Positions 1 through 10,660 of a stretch of DNA of 64,000 nt are shown piece after piece. Position 1 is the first letter of the stretch. Each line of letters starts with the position of its first letter. The stretch covers positions 1-64,000 of the forward strand of contig NW_005178997.1 in the NCBI RefSeq assembly GCF_000350225.1. Direction: 5' to 3'. The DNA is from Chondrus crispus. Taxonomy: Eukaryota; Rhodophyta; Florideophyceae; Gigartinales; Gigartinaceae. Both the position numbers and the translations under genes were made by a program. The notes beneath the pieces were generated by a model. It did no database searches, was not told the DNA's origin, and saw nothing but the letters and a program-made list of their open reading frames with translations.

Positions 1-2
1 TG

Positions 3-1877
3 GCACATTCGACCGGACCGGCCTCAACTGATGGCTCCCCGCACGTATCGGAACCCTCCGCCCCGCGACCCCGGAAGCCATACACCACCACAAAGGTCCG
101 CGAGATGTGGACCTCGGCTGAGCACGACCGTATGCTTGAGGGCCTTCGTCTCTTCAAGCGCGACTGGGCAAAAGTCACCAGCTTTGTTGGCACACGTTCC
201 GCCGCTCAAGTTCGCTCCCATGCCCAAAAGTACTTTGACCGAGTCGCCCGCGATAAGACCGACGACTACGTCCCGAGGGCACGTCCCAAGAGAAAGTCTG
301 CCACCCCGTATCCCCGCAAGGCCAGGGATCACCCGTCGGCTCCCCGCAGCGCCCACCACCAGCCCACCCATCTCTCGCATCCCACCCAACTCCCGCATCC
401 TGCAAACCCTACCCATCATCCCATGTCCGTCCCGGTCCAGTCAATCGCCATGCCCCCACACCCTCAGACCATCTCTCATCCGCATCACATCCAACATCCT
501 TTCGTTCCACTTCATCTCGCAAATCAGTCCCCGCTCATCCAGCAGCTCCCAGTCAATTCCCCGTGCTTGTCTCAACCGTCTCCATCTAACATCCCACTTC
601 AGCAAGCCATTCCGCAGCATGTTTATTCGCCTTACGTATTCTATCCCTCTCCGTCTTCAGGGCAAGATCCCGCACACATGCGCCCCTCCCCTGTTCCGCA
701 ACCGTCTCCGGCATCGTTCCTCGGCAGCCCGTACACTAGACATTCTCCTGCACCCCATATCCAAGCTACAGCTACAAATCAGCAGGTCTTCAACATGTTT
801 TCCCCGCTCACTCCGGCCTCTTTTGCCTCTACAGTCACCCAGTTATCAGCGATGAATCATCTTCAAATGGCCCTGGTTGCAGCTCCTCATGTCCAGCCTC
901 GACCTGTTTCGCAACAACACTTTCCCACTCATTCACACCCAGGGGGACCTATGGAGAACTGCACAAAGTGTGCTGCACTTCAACGCTACGGCAACGTACT
1001 GCAGGAGATAGGAGAAATTCGTCAACCTCAAATGACGTCACACACTCCAAACGATGAGAACCCACGTTTCCCATCCCTACGGGCAGATCTAGCCATGCCG
1101 GTCTCCTGCTCTGGACAGAAGAGTCAAAAGAGCAAGAGACAACTTTCCAATGATGAGACCAAGGAATCAACCCGTCAACCTTCTTCATTTCACCATGGCT
1201 CCGCCATCTCCTCGGATATTACCGGAAGTCCTGGTTCGTCCCCTGCCGCAGAATGTCTCGACCAGAATGAGGCTGCTGCAAGAGGAGCAGCAGGCCATCG
1301 CGCCAGTCGGGCCAAGGTCATGAAAGAGCGCAAGGCCAGGGCGATGGTGTCGGGGATGAGACCCAAGTCGCCAAGCCCTGTTCAGGGCGAGGAGTCGAAT
1401 GAATCCTTCAACTCATCTCATACAAGGCGGGAGGGGGAAGTCTCTAGAAGAAACAAGGGCGACCGAAGTACACGGGCAGACTCGGTGAAGTCCAAGGACT
1501 CGCAAAAGCGACAGTCTAAGATCAGATCAATTCCCCAGAATTCTACCACGAAGAGGAGATCAAGTGGTTCGGCCGAGTCACGGCCCGCGAAACGTCCGAA
1601 AAGTCGGGATCAGTCTGCTGATTCTGGCAAGCAGATGACCTCGGAAGACATGTCATCGACGCGTCCCGATATGAATAGGAAGACAGCGCGCAGAAGTGAA
1701 AGAACGTCCACACCTCGTACTGGGCAAGCTGGTGACGCTAATGAAGGCAGCAATTCCAAGAGCAATTCTTCAGGGGGGAAGGTTTACTCTCCAAGCGAGC
1801 GCAAGGCGATCTTTGATGCTGTCAAGTCACTGCAAATTCTGGCGAAGACATCGTCTTCATCACCAGAACCAAATTAA
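3..1877 (+). CDS. SHAQKYF-class single-repeat MYB transcription factor, 5' partial
   Basis: Probable DNA-binding transcription factor of the plant/algal one-repeat MYB class (LHY/CCA1/REVEILLE type). From the first ATG at 105 the MYB repeat starts at once (MWTSAEHDRMLEGL) and ends with the signature SHAQKYF at residues 38-44. The frame is open upstream of that ATG to base 3, and it encodes RKPYTTTKVRE just before the MYB repeat. This matches the conserved RKPYT-TK-RE stretch that precedes the repeat in LHY/REVEILLE proteins, so the true start lies outside the window. About 500 residues of low-complexity sequence follow: first rich in Pro, Ser, His and Gln, then basic and Ser/Lys/Arg-rich in the last third, with several possible nuclear localisation stretches. 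A TAA ends the frame at 1875-1877. Class assignment is firm; a circadian role is only family analogy. Confidence 0.85.
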   Translation, partial: AHSTGPASTDGSPHVSEPSAPRPRKPYTTTKVREMWTSAEHDRMLEGLRLFKRDWAKVTSFVGTRSAAQVRSHAQKYFDRVARDKTDDYVPRARPKRKSATPYPRKARDHPSAPRSAHHQPTHLSHPTQLPHPANPTHHPMSVPVQSIAMPPHPQTISHPHHIQHPFVPLHLANQSPLIQQLPVNSPCLSQPSPSNIPLQQAIPQHVYSPYVFYPSPSSGQDPAHMRPSPVPQPSPASFLGSPYTRHSPAPHIQATATNQQVFNMFSPLTPASFASTVTQLSAMNHLQMALVAAPHVQPRPVSQQHFPTHSHPGGPMENCTKCAALQRYGNVLQEIGEIRQPQMTSHTPNDENPRFPSLRADLAMPVSCSGQKSQKSKRQLSNDETKESTRQPSSFHHGSAISSDITGSPGSSPAAECLDQNEAAARGAAGHRASRAKVMKERKARAMVSGMRPKSPSPVQGEESNESFNSSHTRREGEVSRRNKGDRSTRADSVKSKDSQKRQSKIRSIPQNSTTKRRSSGSAESRPAKRPKSRDQSADSGKQMTSEDMSSTRPDMNRKTARRSERTSTPRTGQAGDANEGSNSKSNSSGGKVYSPSERKAIFDAVKSLQILAKTSSSSPEPN

Positions 1878-2992
1878 GTCCTTTCGGAAACAGGAGATGT
1901 TATCTTATAATAGGGTTGTAGCTTCCGGGCAGCACCTGCACGTCGCCTCACGTCGCCCTGTTTTTCTGTGCGTAGCGTGCCTTGTAAAGCGTTGGTTTTA
2001 AAACTGAAAGTCCCATGCGCACGACGTGCTTCCACGACTTCCCTCCACTCTGCGAAGAGGTCTGCGTATGCGTCGTTCTAGGCTGAGTCAATCAGGCTTT
2101 TGAACAGATCGCGAAAGCTTTAAGGGCGTGGCATACATAAAAACAGGCGAAGTCATCCGTTCCGAGTTCGAAATCGAAAAGCGGCATCTTGAAAGCGTCA
2201 TACTGTACGTGTCTTTCGCAGGGGTTTAGGTTTGCTCGTCGCGCTTCTACCGTAACCGAGCTCGATGACTCACAATCGCTTGACGCGTTGACACCAATAC
2301 ACATTACGGGATGCTCCTACTGGACAGTAATAATTCGGCAGCACCATACTGTGCATCTAACGTTTCGACTAAGTTTCAACTACCGTAAGAAAGAGAACCG
2401 GGCAATGCACGATAATGCGCAGTACAGCACAGTACGACTGCGTTTGCAACCACGCCACCGCATGCCACTCACCTTTTATATACAATTGGGAGCGAGGAGA
2501 GGACGAGAGCAAAACGTTGTCCAACACCACAAAAACCCCGTACTCGCGCGCGGGAAGACTCAGACAGCCTCATGATACTAGGGTACCTTGGATACATGAT
2601 GAGGGTCTCGTATTCGACAGCTTCCCTTTTTTCTGGCCAGCTCGTCAAGATTTTCAGGTGTCCATGCAATATTTCCCGCGTACAACGATGGAACATTACA
2701 TAGCTGGAGCTCCTATGCGAACGTAAAATCTATTGCCACTCTTGATGCTAACTGGTACAAAATTTACTCAAATACTAAATATTTTCTTTTGGTTTCCCAT
2801 GGCCGCCGACCACATCGATACACGAAAAGGAATGGATCTCTACGAAATGTGGGTACAAATGGAAAAGCAACGACACTATTAAGCGTTCACGCTTAGCGCC
2901 TACGCATTGAGTTCCAACGCAGGACAGTTGGTTTGGATTTGAAAGCCAGACACGCAGTTTACGCAACAAGAAAATTCATACTCACTCTGCAA
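1878..2992. other. intergenic region between MYB and TTC4 genes
   Basis: No gene can be supported. Open frames on both strands here are short, have no recognisable domain and mutually overlap. An AT-rich TTTTATATA string near 2474 could be a TATA element, but it lies about 520 bases before the TTC4 start, so it is not assigned. The stretch must hold the 3' end of the MYB transcript and the promoter of the next gene. Confidence 0.5.
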
Positions 2993-4339
2993 ATGACTTC
3001 AGACGAAACCAACGAGTGGGATGACTTCCCCTTATTTGCCCCCGATGGAGCCAAAATACCACAGCTGGCGGAGGACTCATCGGGCGAGAATATATCATCA
3101 GCAATAGGTGCTTTGTCACACCTTCTTTACGATGAAGAGACCCCTCTTGAAGCTTCGGAATTGCTACGCGATGAAGGAAACAGATATTTTAAGCTTGGAG
3201 GAAGGTTGGTTTCGATCTGGTTATATTCTAAGCACGGGCGCGAACAGGAAACTTACCTTCGCTCCTCTTGACTTTTCCTGTGCTTTCATTCTACAGAGGC
3301 TATCGACATGCGATCAGCACATACAACAAAGCTGTTGCCGCCGCCGAGGATGTGCCAGAAGCCCTTGCTCCTGTGCTTTTAAATCGCGCCATGGCAGAGT
3401 TTAAGCTCGGCAACTTTGGGCGAGCACTTGGTGACTTAGAAAAGTCGCTGAGTCTCATGCCCGGGAATGCCAAGGCTCACTATAGGTACGCATGGCCAAT
3501 CCAATTTCGCGAGCTGTGTATGAAGACGACGCAACTATCGCTAAAAACTCTAGCATCCTAACACAATGAGCGGTGCTGCATTTCATGCGTTATTGTGACC
3601 TGATAGGGCGGTGCTCTGTGCGGTTGCGCTGGAAAAGTTTGACGTTGCTTTGCGCCATTGCGATGAAGGAGAAAACGTAGTGACCGCAAATAATAGTGCA
3701 CAAGGTCGACGGGATGTCGCTTTATTTAAGCAACAGCGGTGGGTAATGATGAAAGCGATGGAGAAAAGCAACAGTTACCAAAGTGAGAAAGAGAGAACGT
3801 TGCAGGTAGAGAGGGCACGCAAGGAGAAGATAGCGTTGATGGTTGATGAGAGAGGGATCACCATGGGTCTACCATTGTTTTCGCAGCAGAGGCGTTACTC
3901 GTGCACAGAACCACGGGAACGGGACGGGGTGTGGCATTGGCCGGTGCTCCTCGTGTACCCTGAGGAAATTGCTCGCCCAGGTGGTGGAGATCAAAGCGAC
4001 TTTTTGGAGGATGTTGCAGAAACGACAAAAATAGAAGAAATTCTCGAGTGGATTTTTGGAGAAGAGGTTGAAGCGCCGTCTTGGGATGTAAATCGAGTTT
4101 ATCGGTCCACAAACAGTTTACAGATGCGATATCGTACAGAATGGACCTTGAAGATAGAAGACGCGGACTCAGATGAGGAAGAGTCCTTCTGTGGATCAAC
4201 ATTGCCAGAAGATGAGATTGGCCACTGGATGGACGTAAGCTCATCGAGCTCGCTAAAGGATGTACTAAGGAAAAGAAATTATATTGTGCCCTTGTTTCCA
4301 GTATTCTACGTGATACCAAGAGAAATCGAACTTGGGTGA
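2993..4339 (+). CDS. TTC4: TTC4/CNS1-like TPR co-chaperone of Hsp90, three exons
   Basis: Cytosolic/nuclear TPR protein that in yeast and animals (Cns1, TTC4) binds Hsp90/Hsp70. Exons read 2993-3204, 3297-3485 and 3607-4339; the GT-AG introns are 92 and 121 bp. Joined, they give 377 residues, close to the family's usual length. Exon 1 ends in the first TPR (EASELLRDEGNRYFK), exon 2 carries the second (LNRAMAEFKLGNFGRAL), and exon 3 continues with the third (ALEKFDVALRHCDEG). A basic coiled stretch follows, then the C-terminal 'wheel' domain, marked by WHWPVLLVYPE, QSDFLEDV and the closing YVIPREIELG. The ATG at 2993 is preferred over an upstream non-ATG extension because it begins an acidic N-terminus typical of the family. 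Both joins restore the reading frame and TPR spacing exactly. Intron positions are predicted from sequence only. Confidence 0.85.
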
Positions 4340-5601
4340 GCTGTAGCCGCCGGTACGAAAAACCAGCTGTAGTCGGCTCTTTGACACAAGAGAATATATA
4401 CATGAACATGTCGGAATGGCGGCTTTCGGGGCTTGATCGCTAGCTCGTGGATGAACAGATAAGGCAGTGTGCAGTATTAACTTACGGGCACGAAATAAAC
4501 AGGGGACGAGATATGAGAAACTCGTCTCACGGTCACGAAACGGCTGCGTTCTTGTACCTTACATGGTGCTGAAAGTCGTGCAAGGCGGAAGAAAATGGAT
4601 CCCGACCCGAAAGCGCCTTGAGCGAAAGCTCTGCGATGAAGGAAAGAAGCGGAATGAAGATGGCGACGATGGCTACGACAAAGAGACAGAGCTGGAGCAA
4701 GGCCTTCGGGAAGGCGAGAACGCTCGGAGGGCGGTCAAGCGGGCGCTCGTGACGGACAGGAAGGAGAGGCTGTGCGGCAGAGGGCATAGCTCCAGTGCAA
4801 GAGTGGTGACCGGACCACTGGGTGAGATGCGGTTTGCTGAAAACGATGTTCGGGGGCCGGGCCGCGGGGAAGGGGGGTGATGAAGGTGCAAAAGTTGGCA
4901 ATTGGGCGAAACGAGGACGGTGTTATCAACAGGATGCGGCTCCGCTTTCTCTGTCGGAGGAGCAGGCAAGGGGCGCGTTGAGCTCGTGAAAGAAGTTGTC
5001 AAGCATGGCGAGGAAAGGACAGAGGAAGTTGAGAGCGAACGTGATAAAAAAGGTAACATACCGACAGATCAGTGTCACCAAGTGCACAGATGCGCGATTC
5101 TTGAAATGCTGGCATCTGATCCTGGGCCGCCCGCCAAGTCTTCTGGGGTGCACACGTGTGTATCGGAGACTGGAGGGAACTGGTGGAAGATTTTTGGAGA
5201 TTTTTTTTTTCGGCAGTCCTTGTTGGTCGCCCAGATCTTTTGCCCCTCAGCTGCCGCAATGACACTGTAAGCTACATATCCGTCACACGCTGTTGACAGC
5301 GAAGCGCTTGACATCAAGCGCTTGTGCTCGCTTTTTGGAAAAACACGTTTGGATCCCAAATCGAAATTGAGACGGATCACATTTCTTCGTTGGATTCATT
5401 TCTGCTTCGCTCCCATGGAAAGGTCGCAATCCTGCAAACATTTTCAAAAATTTCCTGCTCCCTTCGCGTCGCCGACCGACGTCCCATCCTGAGGCATTCG
5501 CACCTATCAGACTACACTGCCCTTTTCCGCCGACCTACCCTCCCTCACCCGTGATCACCTTGCCCTCCTCTTCGTTTCCCAATACACTCACTCACTTCAC
5601 G
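4340..5601. other. intergenic region upstream of RPS26, with unsupported antisense frames
   Basis: No convincing gene. The minus strand has two frames with one hydrophobic stretch each (LCLFVVAIVAIFIPLL near 4650; FFITFALNFLCPFLAM near 5030). These could be exons of a small membrane protein, but I find no family match and no clear start or splice pattern. A plus-strand frame at 4467-4880 is the complement of the same bases. The last 100 bases before 5602 are pyrimidine-rich, as expected for a ribosomal-protein gene leader. Confidence 0.4.
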
Positions 5602-5976
5602 ATGACTGTGAAGCGCCGCAACCACGGCCGTAACAGGCACGGTCGCAACCACACCCACCTTGTCGTGTGCGACGGCTGCGGCTGCAAGCCTGCGAAGGAT
5701 AAGGCCATCAAGCGATTCACCGTCCGCAACATTGTCGACAAGAGTTCGCTGCGCGATCTCAACGAAGCTTGCGTTATCGACGAATACGAGCTCCCCAAGT
5801 TCTACATCAAGCTCCATTACTGCGTCTCATGCGCAGTCCATCGCAAGACTGTCCGCCCCCGCGCCCGTGTCGAACGCTCCAACCGCGTCAATCCGCGACA
5901 GGCTATGATGGAGAAGTATCGCCAGCAAGGTGATAAAAGCGGCGGCCAGCGCCCCGGCCAGGCTGGCGGGAAGTAA
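5602..5976 (+). CDS. RPS26: 40S ribosomal protein S26 (eS26)
   Basis: Small-subunit ribosomal protein that contacts mRNA near the exit channel. The 124-residue frame starts MTVKRRNHGRN and keeps the eS26 landmarks: C23-x2-C26 (CDGC), the RNIVDKSSLRDLNEA segment, LPKFYIKLHY, and C74-x2-C77 (CVSC). The two CxxC pairs form the zinc site. The C-terminus is slightly long and Gly/Gln/Lys-rich (ends GQAGGK), as in many algal and plant forms. The gene has no intron. An ATG-proximal pyrimidine tract in the leader is consistent with strong constitutive expression. TAA at 5974-5976. Confidence 0.97.
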   Translation: MTVKRRNHGRNRHGRNHTHLVVCDGCGCKPAKDKAIKRFTVRNIVDKSSLRDLNEACVIDEYELPKFYIKLHYCVSCAVHRKTVRPRARVERSNRVNPRQAMMEKYRQQGDKSGGQRPGQAGGK

Positions 5977-7123
5977 AAAGCGATCCGTCTCGTAGGCAAG
6001 CCCTCCTATGCGTTTGGTCGATCCCGTTGGTATTTTGGTTTGCGCTTGAAGGAGCACCTTCATTTCGAGTCTAAAGTGGCAAGTCCAAGTTGACATTTGC
6101 GGGCTTGCTTCGCATGTAAGATCTCTTGGACTCAGTACCCCTGGAGATGTGGAGCGAATGCATCAACTTGTCCGTCATATTGTCAGTAGATTCATGTCGC
6201 TTCATTAAATTCTTCCCTCGAAAATTGCCTACATCCCTCTATCGATTTTTGTTCGTGCGCCCCGTGCAACTAATCGTCTTCAGCTGCACTACCAGAGTTC
6301 CGAAGGCGATTCAGTGTGTTTTCCATTTACCCTATACCTGTGCCCCAGGGGCATTCGGCGTGCCTCGTTACATAGACCGCGCTCCTGTTTGAGTGTACTT
6401 GCGTGGACGAGGATTGGACGTCGTTACGAGCCTTTAGTGCATGGTAGAACGAGTAGGTTTGGACACATTCTGCCATCAACAAGACAGGCATCCAAAATGC
6501 AGGTATCACCGTTTCATCCAATCAGCCACTGTTGTATGGGTAGGTTGCGCTGGGAGGGGCGTTGGTGGATCTACGCCGATCCATACGGACTTGGCGAAGC
6601 GCGCGTTCGTACTTTGTCCAGAGAAATCCCTTGTCAGACCTACACTTCGGTCGCAAGGATATGCATATCTTCTCAATTGCTTGTAACGTTTAAAAGACTG
6701 TGCAATTACTTGCCAGCAGGCACTACGGTATGTACGAAATAAGAGCAGGGACATTGCTACTCAATGCACCCCTGCTGCTACCAAAGGGAAATTAAACCGA
6801 CGAAAATCCTACTATTCCGAACGGTATCGAGTTAACACATTCACATGCAGGCCGGTCTGATCCAACCATACTGCGACAGCTTGCCCACGCTGTTCAAAAT
6901 ACAAGCTGCTATTTCCAAGACTTCCATGTTCAAGAGAATCATTAGGGGACAAGGCATGATCGACAATATTTGACACTTGCTGAACCCGAGAACGCCATAT
7001 ACAGAGGATGCCTATAATCACATGAAAGGCGTCCCAGGGCACTAGGTCTGCCATCTTACAAAACTTGACATACACAGCGCAACTAGCGCAACTTCGAACA
7101 TGAATAATCCGCTTTCACGTCAC
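5977..7123. other. intergenic region between convergent RPS26 and Pumilio genes
   Basis: The two flanking genes converge here, so this must hold both 3' UTRs. Frames on both strands are short, overlap each other and show no domain. I see no RNA gene, repeat or mobile element. Confidence 0.5.
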
Positions 7124-10100
7124 CTACCCGTAGTAGATGTAATCATTAGGGCCAGAGGGCAAACCGTGTGAAACCCCTGCCGGCATCATCGCTGGGCTCA
7201 CATGACGTTCCCGATGCAGGCTTCCGTGGCTTGCTCCATTGTGCGAGTGACCCTGACCGTGATGATAACTAGTCGATCCAGAGTTACTCTGATGCTCCTC
7301 TAGGCGAGCGATGATATGCTTGCCGTAAGAGTATTTTTTGATAGCGGGCACTTGAGCCCGCAAAATAGTCACCACTCTTTCTCTTTGGGGGGGCCTGGCG
7401 ACGTCTAATACGCGCTGAACCACATAGTTCCCGAACTGATCTCGAACAAGATGGTTGAGAGGGGAAGAGTTTGGGTCTCCTTCCCCCATGATAAGAATTT
7501 CAATCAGAATCTGACGTTCGTCCAATGATCCATGCTGGAGGCAACGTTCAACGACGTTAGAGGCAAATTTGTGTTGGGAAAGATCACAGACCTCCCCACG
7601 CACGAGATTCATGATGATGGAACGCTCTTCTCGAGTCCCGTGTTCCACAACATGCTGGATGACGTAGTTGCCGTACTGATCTTTGATCAAGTCTGTTATG
7701 CAAGACATGATTTCAACCATGATGGGTGCCTTCTGACTGGGAGCCCCATGTTCCAAGATCCTTTGAACTACACGGCAGCCGTAGGAATGACCGGCCAACT
7801 GAACAGCTTGCCCGTGGACAGAGTCTACGATGAACTGAACAGATTCCGGTTCGACCAACTCCACACATTTTTGGATGACGTGGTTGCCGTTCTGATCCCG
7901 AATGCACTTCAGTACATGCCCATCAAGCTCCCTGACCAAGACAGAGCGCGCTCCAGGCTCAAGAACTTCCAGAGCTTTTTGCACAACCCGACAGCCATAC
8001 ATGTGCAGAGAGAGCACGAGCATGCGCCCCTCCAATTCTGCGGCAATGAGTTTCACAGCATTCGCACCTCCATGATCGAGAAGTTTCTGGACAACGTAGT
8101 TTCCGAATACATCTGTCATGAGTCGCTGTGCCTCAGTTAGGGCTTGCCGCAATATGGCGTCCCTGTCCTCGGGAGATGCAGATTCAAGCTTCTGTTGAAT
8201 GAAGCGTGAACCATGTTGATCTGTAGCAAACTCCACAACGTTTTCTTTGATCTCAGACAACTGCCATTCTCTTCCGCTGTGAAGACTGGATCCAACACTG
8301 CCCGCACCAAATCCGCCACTCAGACTGACATCTCCGACCGAGCCAATTCCACGTCCGATAGATAAAGACGTCGCTCTGAACTCTTCAAGAAGAGCGGATC
8401 TGGTATGAGAAGAATCTTGCATACTGCCACTAAGCCCACCGTTTCCATACCCGACACGCTCGCCAGACTTATGCACACCGAGAAAAACGTCCTCATGTCC
8501 ACGGTTCCTACGCCTTCCGTGAGGGCCCCGGTTTTTATGTCCCAGGTCAAGCCCTGTGTTCTTCTTCTGATTGCTAAGGTGAGGACCGGCATTGGGGCCA
8601 CCGCGGTATTGATCAAAATGATGCTTCGATCGTGGATAACCACGATACACGGGGGCAGTGGGATCACGCGCGTCCCATGGCGATCTCATATGTGGCGCAT
8701 TGCTGGTGTGGCCTACATGTCCTCCAGGGACCGCACCAGCTCCGTACGGCGTAGGACTCCCGGTAAATGCAGATGTCCCTGTAATGGCCGCCATACGCGC
8801 CATCTGCGCAGCGTAAAACTGCTGCTGGGCACTAAGAAAGGCCGCCATCTGGATGCTCATGTTCTTCAAGTTGTCTGCTGCGGCTAAACCATCACGAAAT
8901 GATTCGGTATATCCAGGCGACACCCCGGTGCCAGATTCCACCCCTGAGGGATTCGTGGAAAACGGGGAAGGATAAAGTCCCATACCGGGGAAGACGTTAG
9001 CGTACTGGGAACTACCCCCAAGTGACTGCGCATGAGAATTCTCGAGACCAGAAGCAAATGCCATATTCCTCTGCGACGACGGATATGTCGGAGTCTGAAA
9101 TACTGACGACTGAGATGGCGTCAGGCCTAGTGCCGCTGCTTCAGACGGCTCGTAAAACAAGTCATAGTTTCCGAGGCCTGGAACATTGAGGTCGTCGATA
9201 CTGCTGAGCGAAGTATTTGCGTTGTGTCCAGTTGAGGGTAGAGAATACGGGTTCATCTGGGAATGTGTGCTGTTTGAAACATGGGACACATTTGTCCCTG
9301 AACGTCCTGTCAGGTGGGTAGCAGGTGACCCTTGCGGGGAAGACACCCCCACGTTATGCTTTCGAACAGAACCCGTCGGGGACGTAGACTGCGCCGATGA
9401 CGACGAACCTGAAGCAGCGACTGCAGCCGGGAGTAGCCCCGTAGAGATGCTACCTGATCCTGTGACCACTGACGAAAGCGGTGAAGACATGGGAGGAATG
9501 TCCGAAGGCTTGCTTGGAAAGTACACACCGCTGGGAGGAGAAGCCGCAACGTTGGAACGAGAAGAACTCCTCGACATGTTTGAACGCAACCCAGAGAGAT
9601 CAGCAGGCCAATTAATCGAAGCCGATCGACGATGATGGATTCTTGGCGGCAGATCTTGTGTCCTCATTCCCTCGTCAGCTGGGCGCGCGGTTCCATGATC
9701 ACTTGCCAAATCCGCGGCGGTGATGCGGTCCAAATCTATGTCCAATGAAGCCGTAGACGGGAGACGAGCTCTTCGCTCATGGCCAGAGGGCCTGTGTTCT
9801 ACATGTTGGCCGCCATCTTGAATTCCAGATAGGCCGGGAGGAGGAAGAGGAGAAGAAAACATGTTGGACGGGGTCTTCGGAAAGTCCTCCTGGATCATGT
9901 CGAAAACGGTTTTGTGCCAAGCGGGGGCAGAATTGCCCAGACTTGAAGGCTTTCCTGAATTGGAAGGAGCATTTGATGGGATCTTCTTCTGTCCAGCAGC
10001 TTTGGCTGCGGAGGCAGAAGCCGACAAAACAGTAGCGTTTGGATTGGCCGACATGTGTGCTGGAACGGCAGTAACTCCCGGGGTAGAAACACCGTTGACA

Positions 10101-10660
10101 ATGGCAGCCAACTCAACGGAAGACAGGGACCTTGCCGGCGGGGGTTTGTTCGTAGGTACGTGGTGCTTCTGCTTTTGCTGGTGACCGCGATTGGCAAACG
10201 GAGCGAGAGAGTGCGCAGATGCGGTATGCGCAGACTGAATGGAGTTAGCCGCGGCTGCAGCAAAATTCATCGGGTGATGATGCGACGAGCGGGGGTGATC
10301 AGAATCCAATGGAGACGGTTGACGAGCCGAAATTGAGAGATTGGAGAGATCCGAGATGTGGTGGGAGGAAGGGTGAGAGTTTTCCTCTAGAATATTAATG
10401 GGAGCACTCTCACTCCTGACCAGGGACGAGTTGCCATTGGAGGGGTAGCGGAAGGGGTCGAGGGGCGGAAACGGAGAGTCGTGGTGACGGAGAGGATTTT
10501 GGGAAGAAGATTGGGAGGAAGGAGGGGGATGAGGGGGGTTGTTTTGCATGTCGTTAGGAGTTTTCCGGTTGGACGGCTTGTCGGGATCGGTTGCAAATGA
10601 TAATGGCGTGGCCCAAGCTGAGTTGGGAGGTACTGCAGCTTGTTTACCAACCACCTCCAT
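7124..10660 (-). CDS. Pumilio-family RNA-binding protein (PUF), 1178 aa
   Basis: Post-transcriptional regulator that binds 3' UTR Pumilio elements and represses or destabilises mRNA in the cytoplasm. A long Ser/Pro/Gly/His-rich N-terminal region (about residues 1-785) is predicted disordered. The Pumilio homology domain lies at about 790-1122, followed by a 56-residue tail ending YIYYG. All eight repeats can be read. Their RNA-contact strings in order are SRFIQQ, NYVVQK, CRVVQK, NHVIQK, CRVVQR, NYVIQH, SNVVER and NYVVQR, which match the animal PUM1/2 set position by position. The start is supported by an in-frame TAA five codons upstream of the ATG. No intron interrupts the 3.5-kb frame. Complementary frames on the plus strand (for example 7532-8140) are shadows of this domain. 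Confidence 0.95.
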   Translation of the reverse strand: MEVVGKQAAVPPNSAWATPLSFATDPDKPSNRKTPNDMQNNPPHPPPSSQSSSQNPLRHHDSPFPPLDPFRYPSNGNSSLVRSESAPINILEENSHPSSHHISDLSNLSISARQPSPLDSDHPRSSHHHPMNFAAAAANSIQSAHTASAHSLAPFANRGHQQKQKHHVPTNKPPPARSLSSVELAAIVNGVSTPGVTAVPAHMSANPNATVLSASASAAKAAGQKKIPSNAPSNSGKPSSLGNSAPAWHKTVFDMIQEDFPKTPSNMFSSPLPPPGLSGIQDGGQHVEHRPSGHERRARLPSTASLDIDLDRITAADLASDHGTARPADEGMRTQDLPPRIHHRRSASINWPADLSGLRSNMSRSSSRSNVAASPPSGVYFPSKPSDIPPMSSPLSSVVTGSGSISTGLLPAAVAASGSSSSAQSTSPTGSVRKHNVGVSSPQGSPATHLTGRSGTNVSHVSNSTHSQMNPYSLPSTGHNANTSLSSIDDLNVPGLGNYDLFYEPSEAAALGLTPSQSSVFQTPTYPSSQRNMAFASGLENSHAQSLGGSSQYANVFPGMGLYPSPFSTNPSGVESGTGVSPGYTESFRDGLAAADNLKNMSIQMAAFLSAQQQFYAAQMARMAAITGTSAFTGSPTPYGAGAVPGGHVGHTSNAPHMRSPWDARDPTAPVYRGYPRSKHHFDQYRGGPNAGPHLSNQKKNTGLDLGHKNRGPHGRRRNRGHEDVFLGVHKSGERVGYGNGGLSGSMQDSSHTRSALLEEFRATSLSIGRGIGSVGDVSLSGGFGAGSVGSSLHSGREWQLSEIKENVVEFATDQHGSRFIQQKLESASPEDRDAILRQALTEAQRLMTDVFGNYVVQKLLDHGGANAVKLIAAELEGRMLVLSLHMYGCRVVQKALEVLEPGARSVLVRELDGHVLKCIRDQNGNHVIQKCVELVEPESVQFIVDSVHGQAVQLAGHSYGCRVVQRILEHGAPSQKAPIMVEIMSCITDLIKDQYGNYVIQHVVEHGTREERSIIMNLVRGEVCDLSQHKFASNVVERCLQHGSLDERQILIEILIMGEGDPNSSPLNHLVRDQFGNYVVQRVLDVARPPQRERVVTILRAQVPAIKKYSYGKHIIARLEEHQSNSGSTSYHHGQGHSHNGASHGSLHRERHVSPAMMPAGVSHGLPSGPNDYIYYG

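Noticed and set aside
4467..4880. 137-codon frame upstream of RPS26
   Set aside because: Highly charged, no homology, and overlapped by equally long frames on the other strand.
7532..8140. 202-codon plus-strand frame opposite the Pumilio domain
   Set aside because: Exact complement of the conserved Pumilio repeats; no domain of its own.
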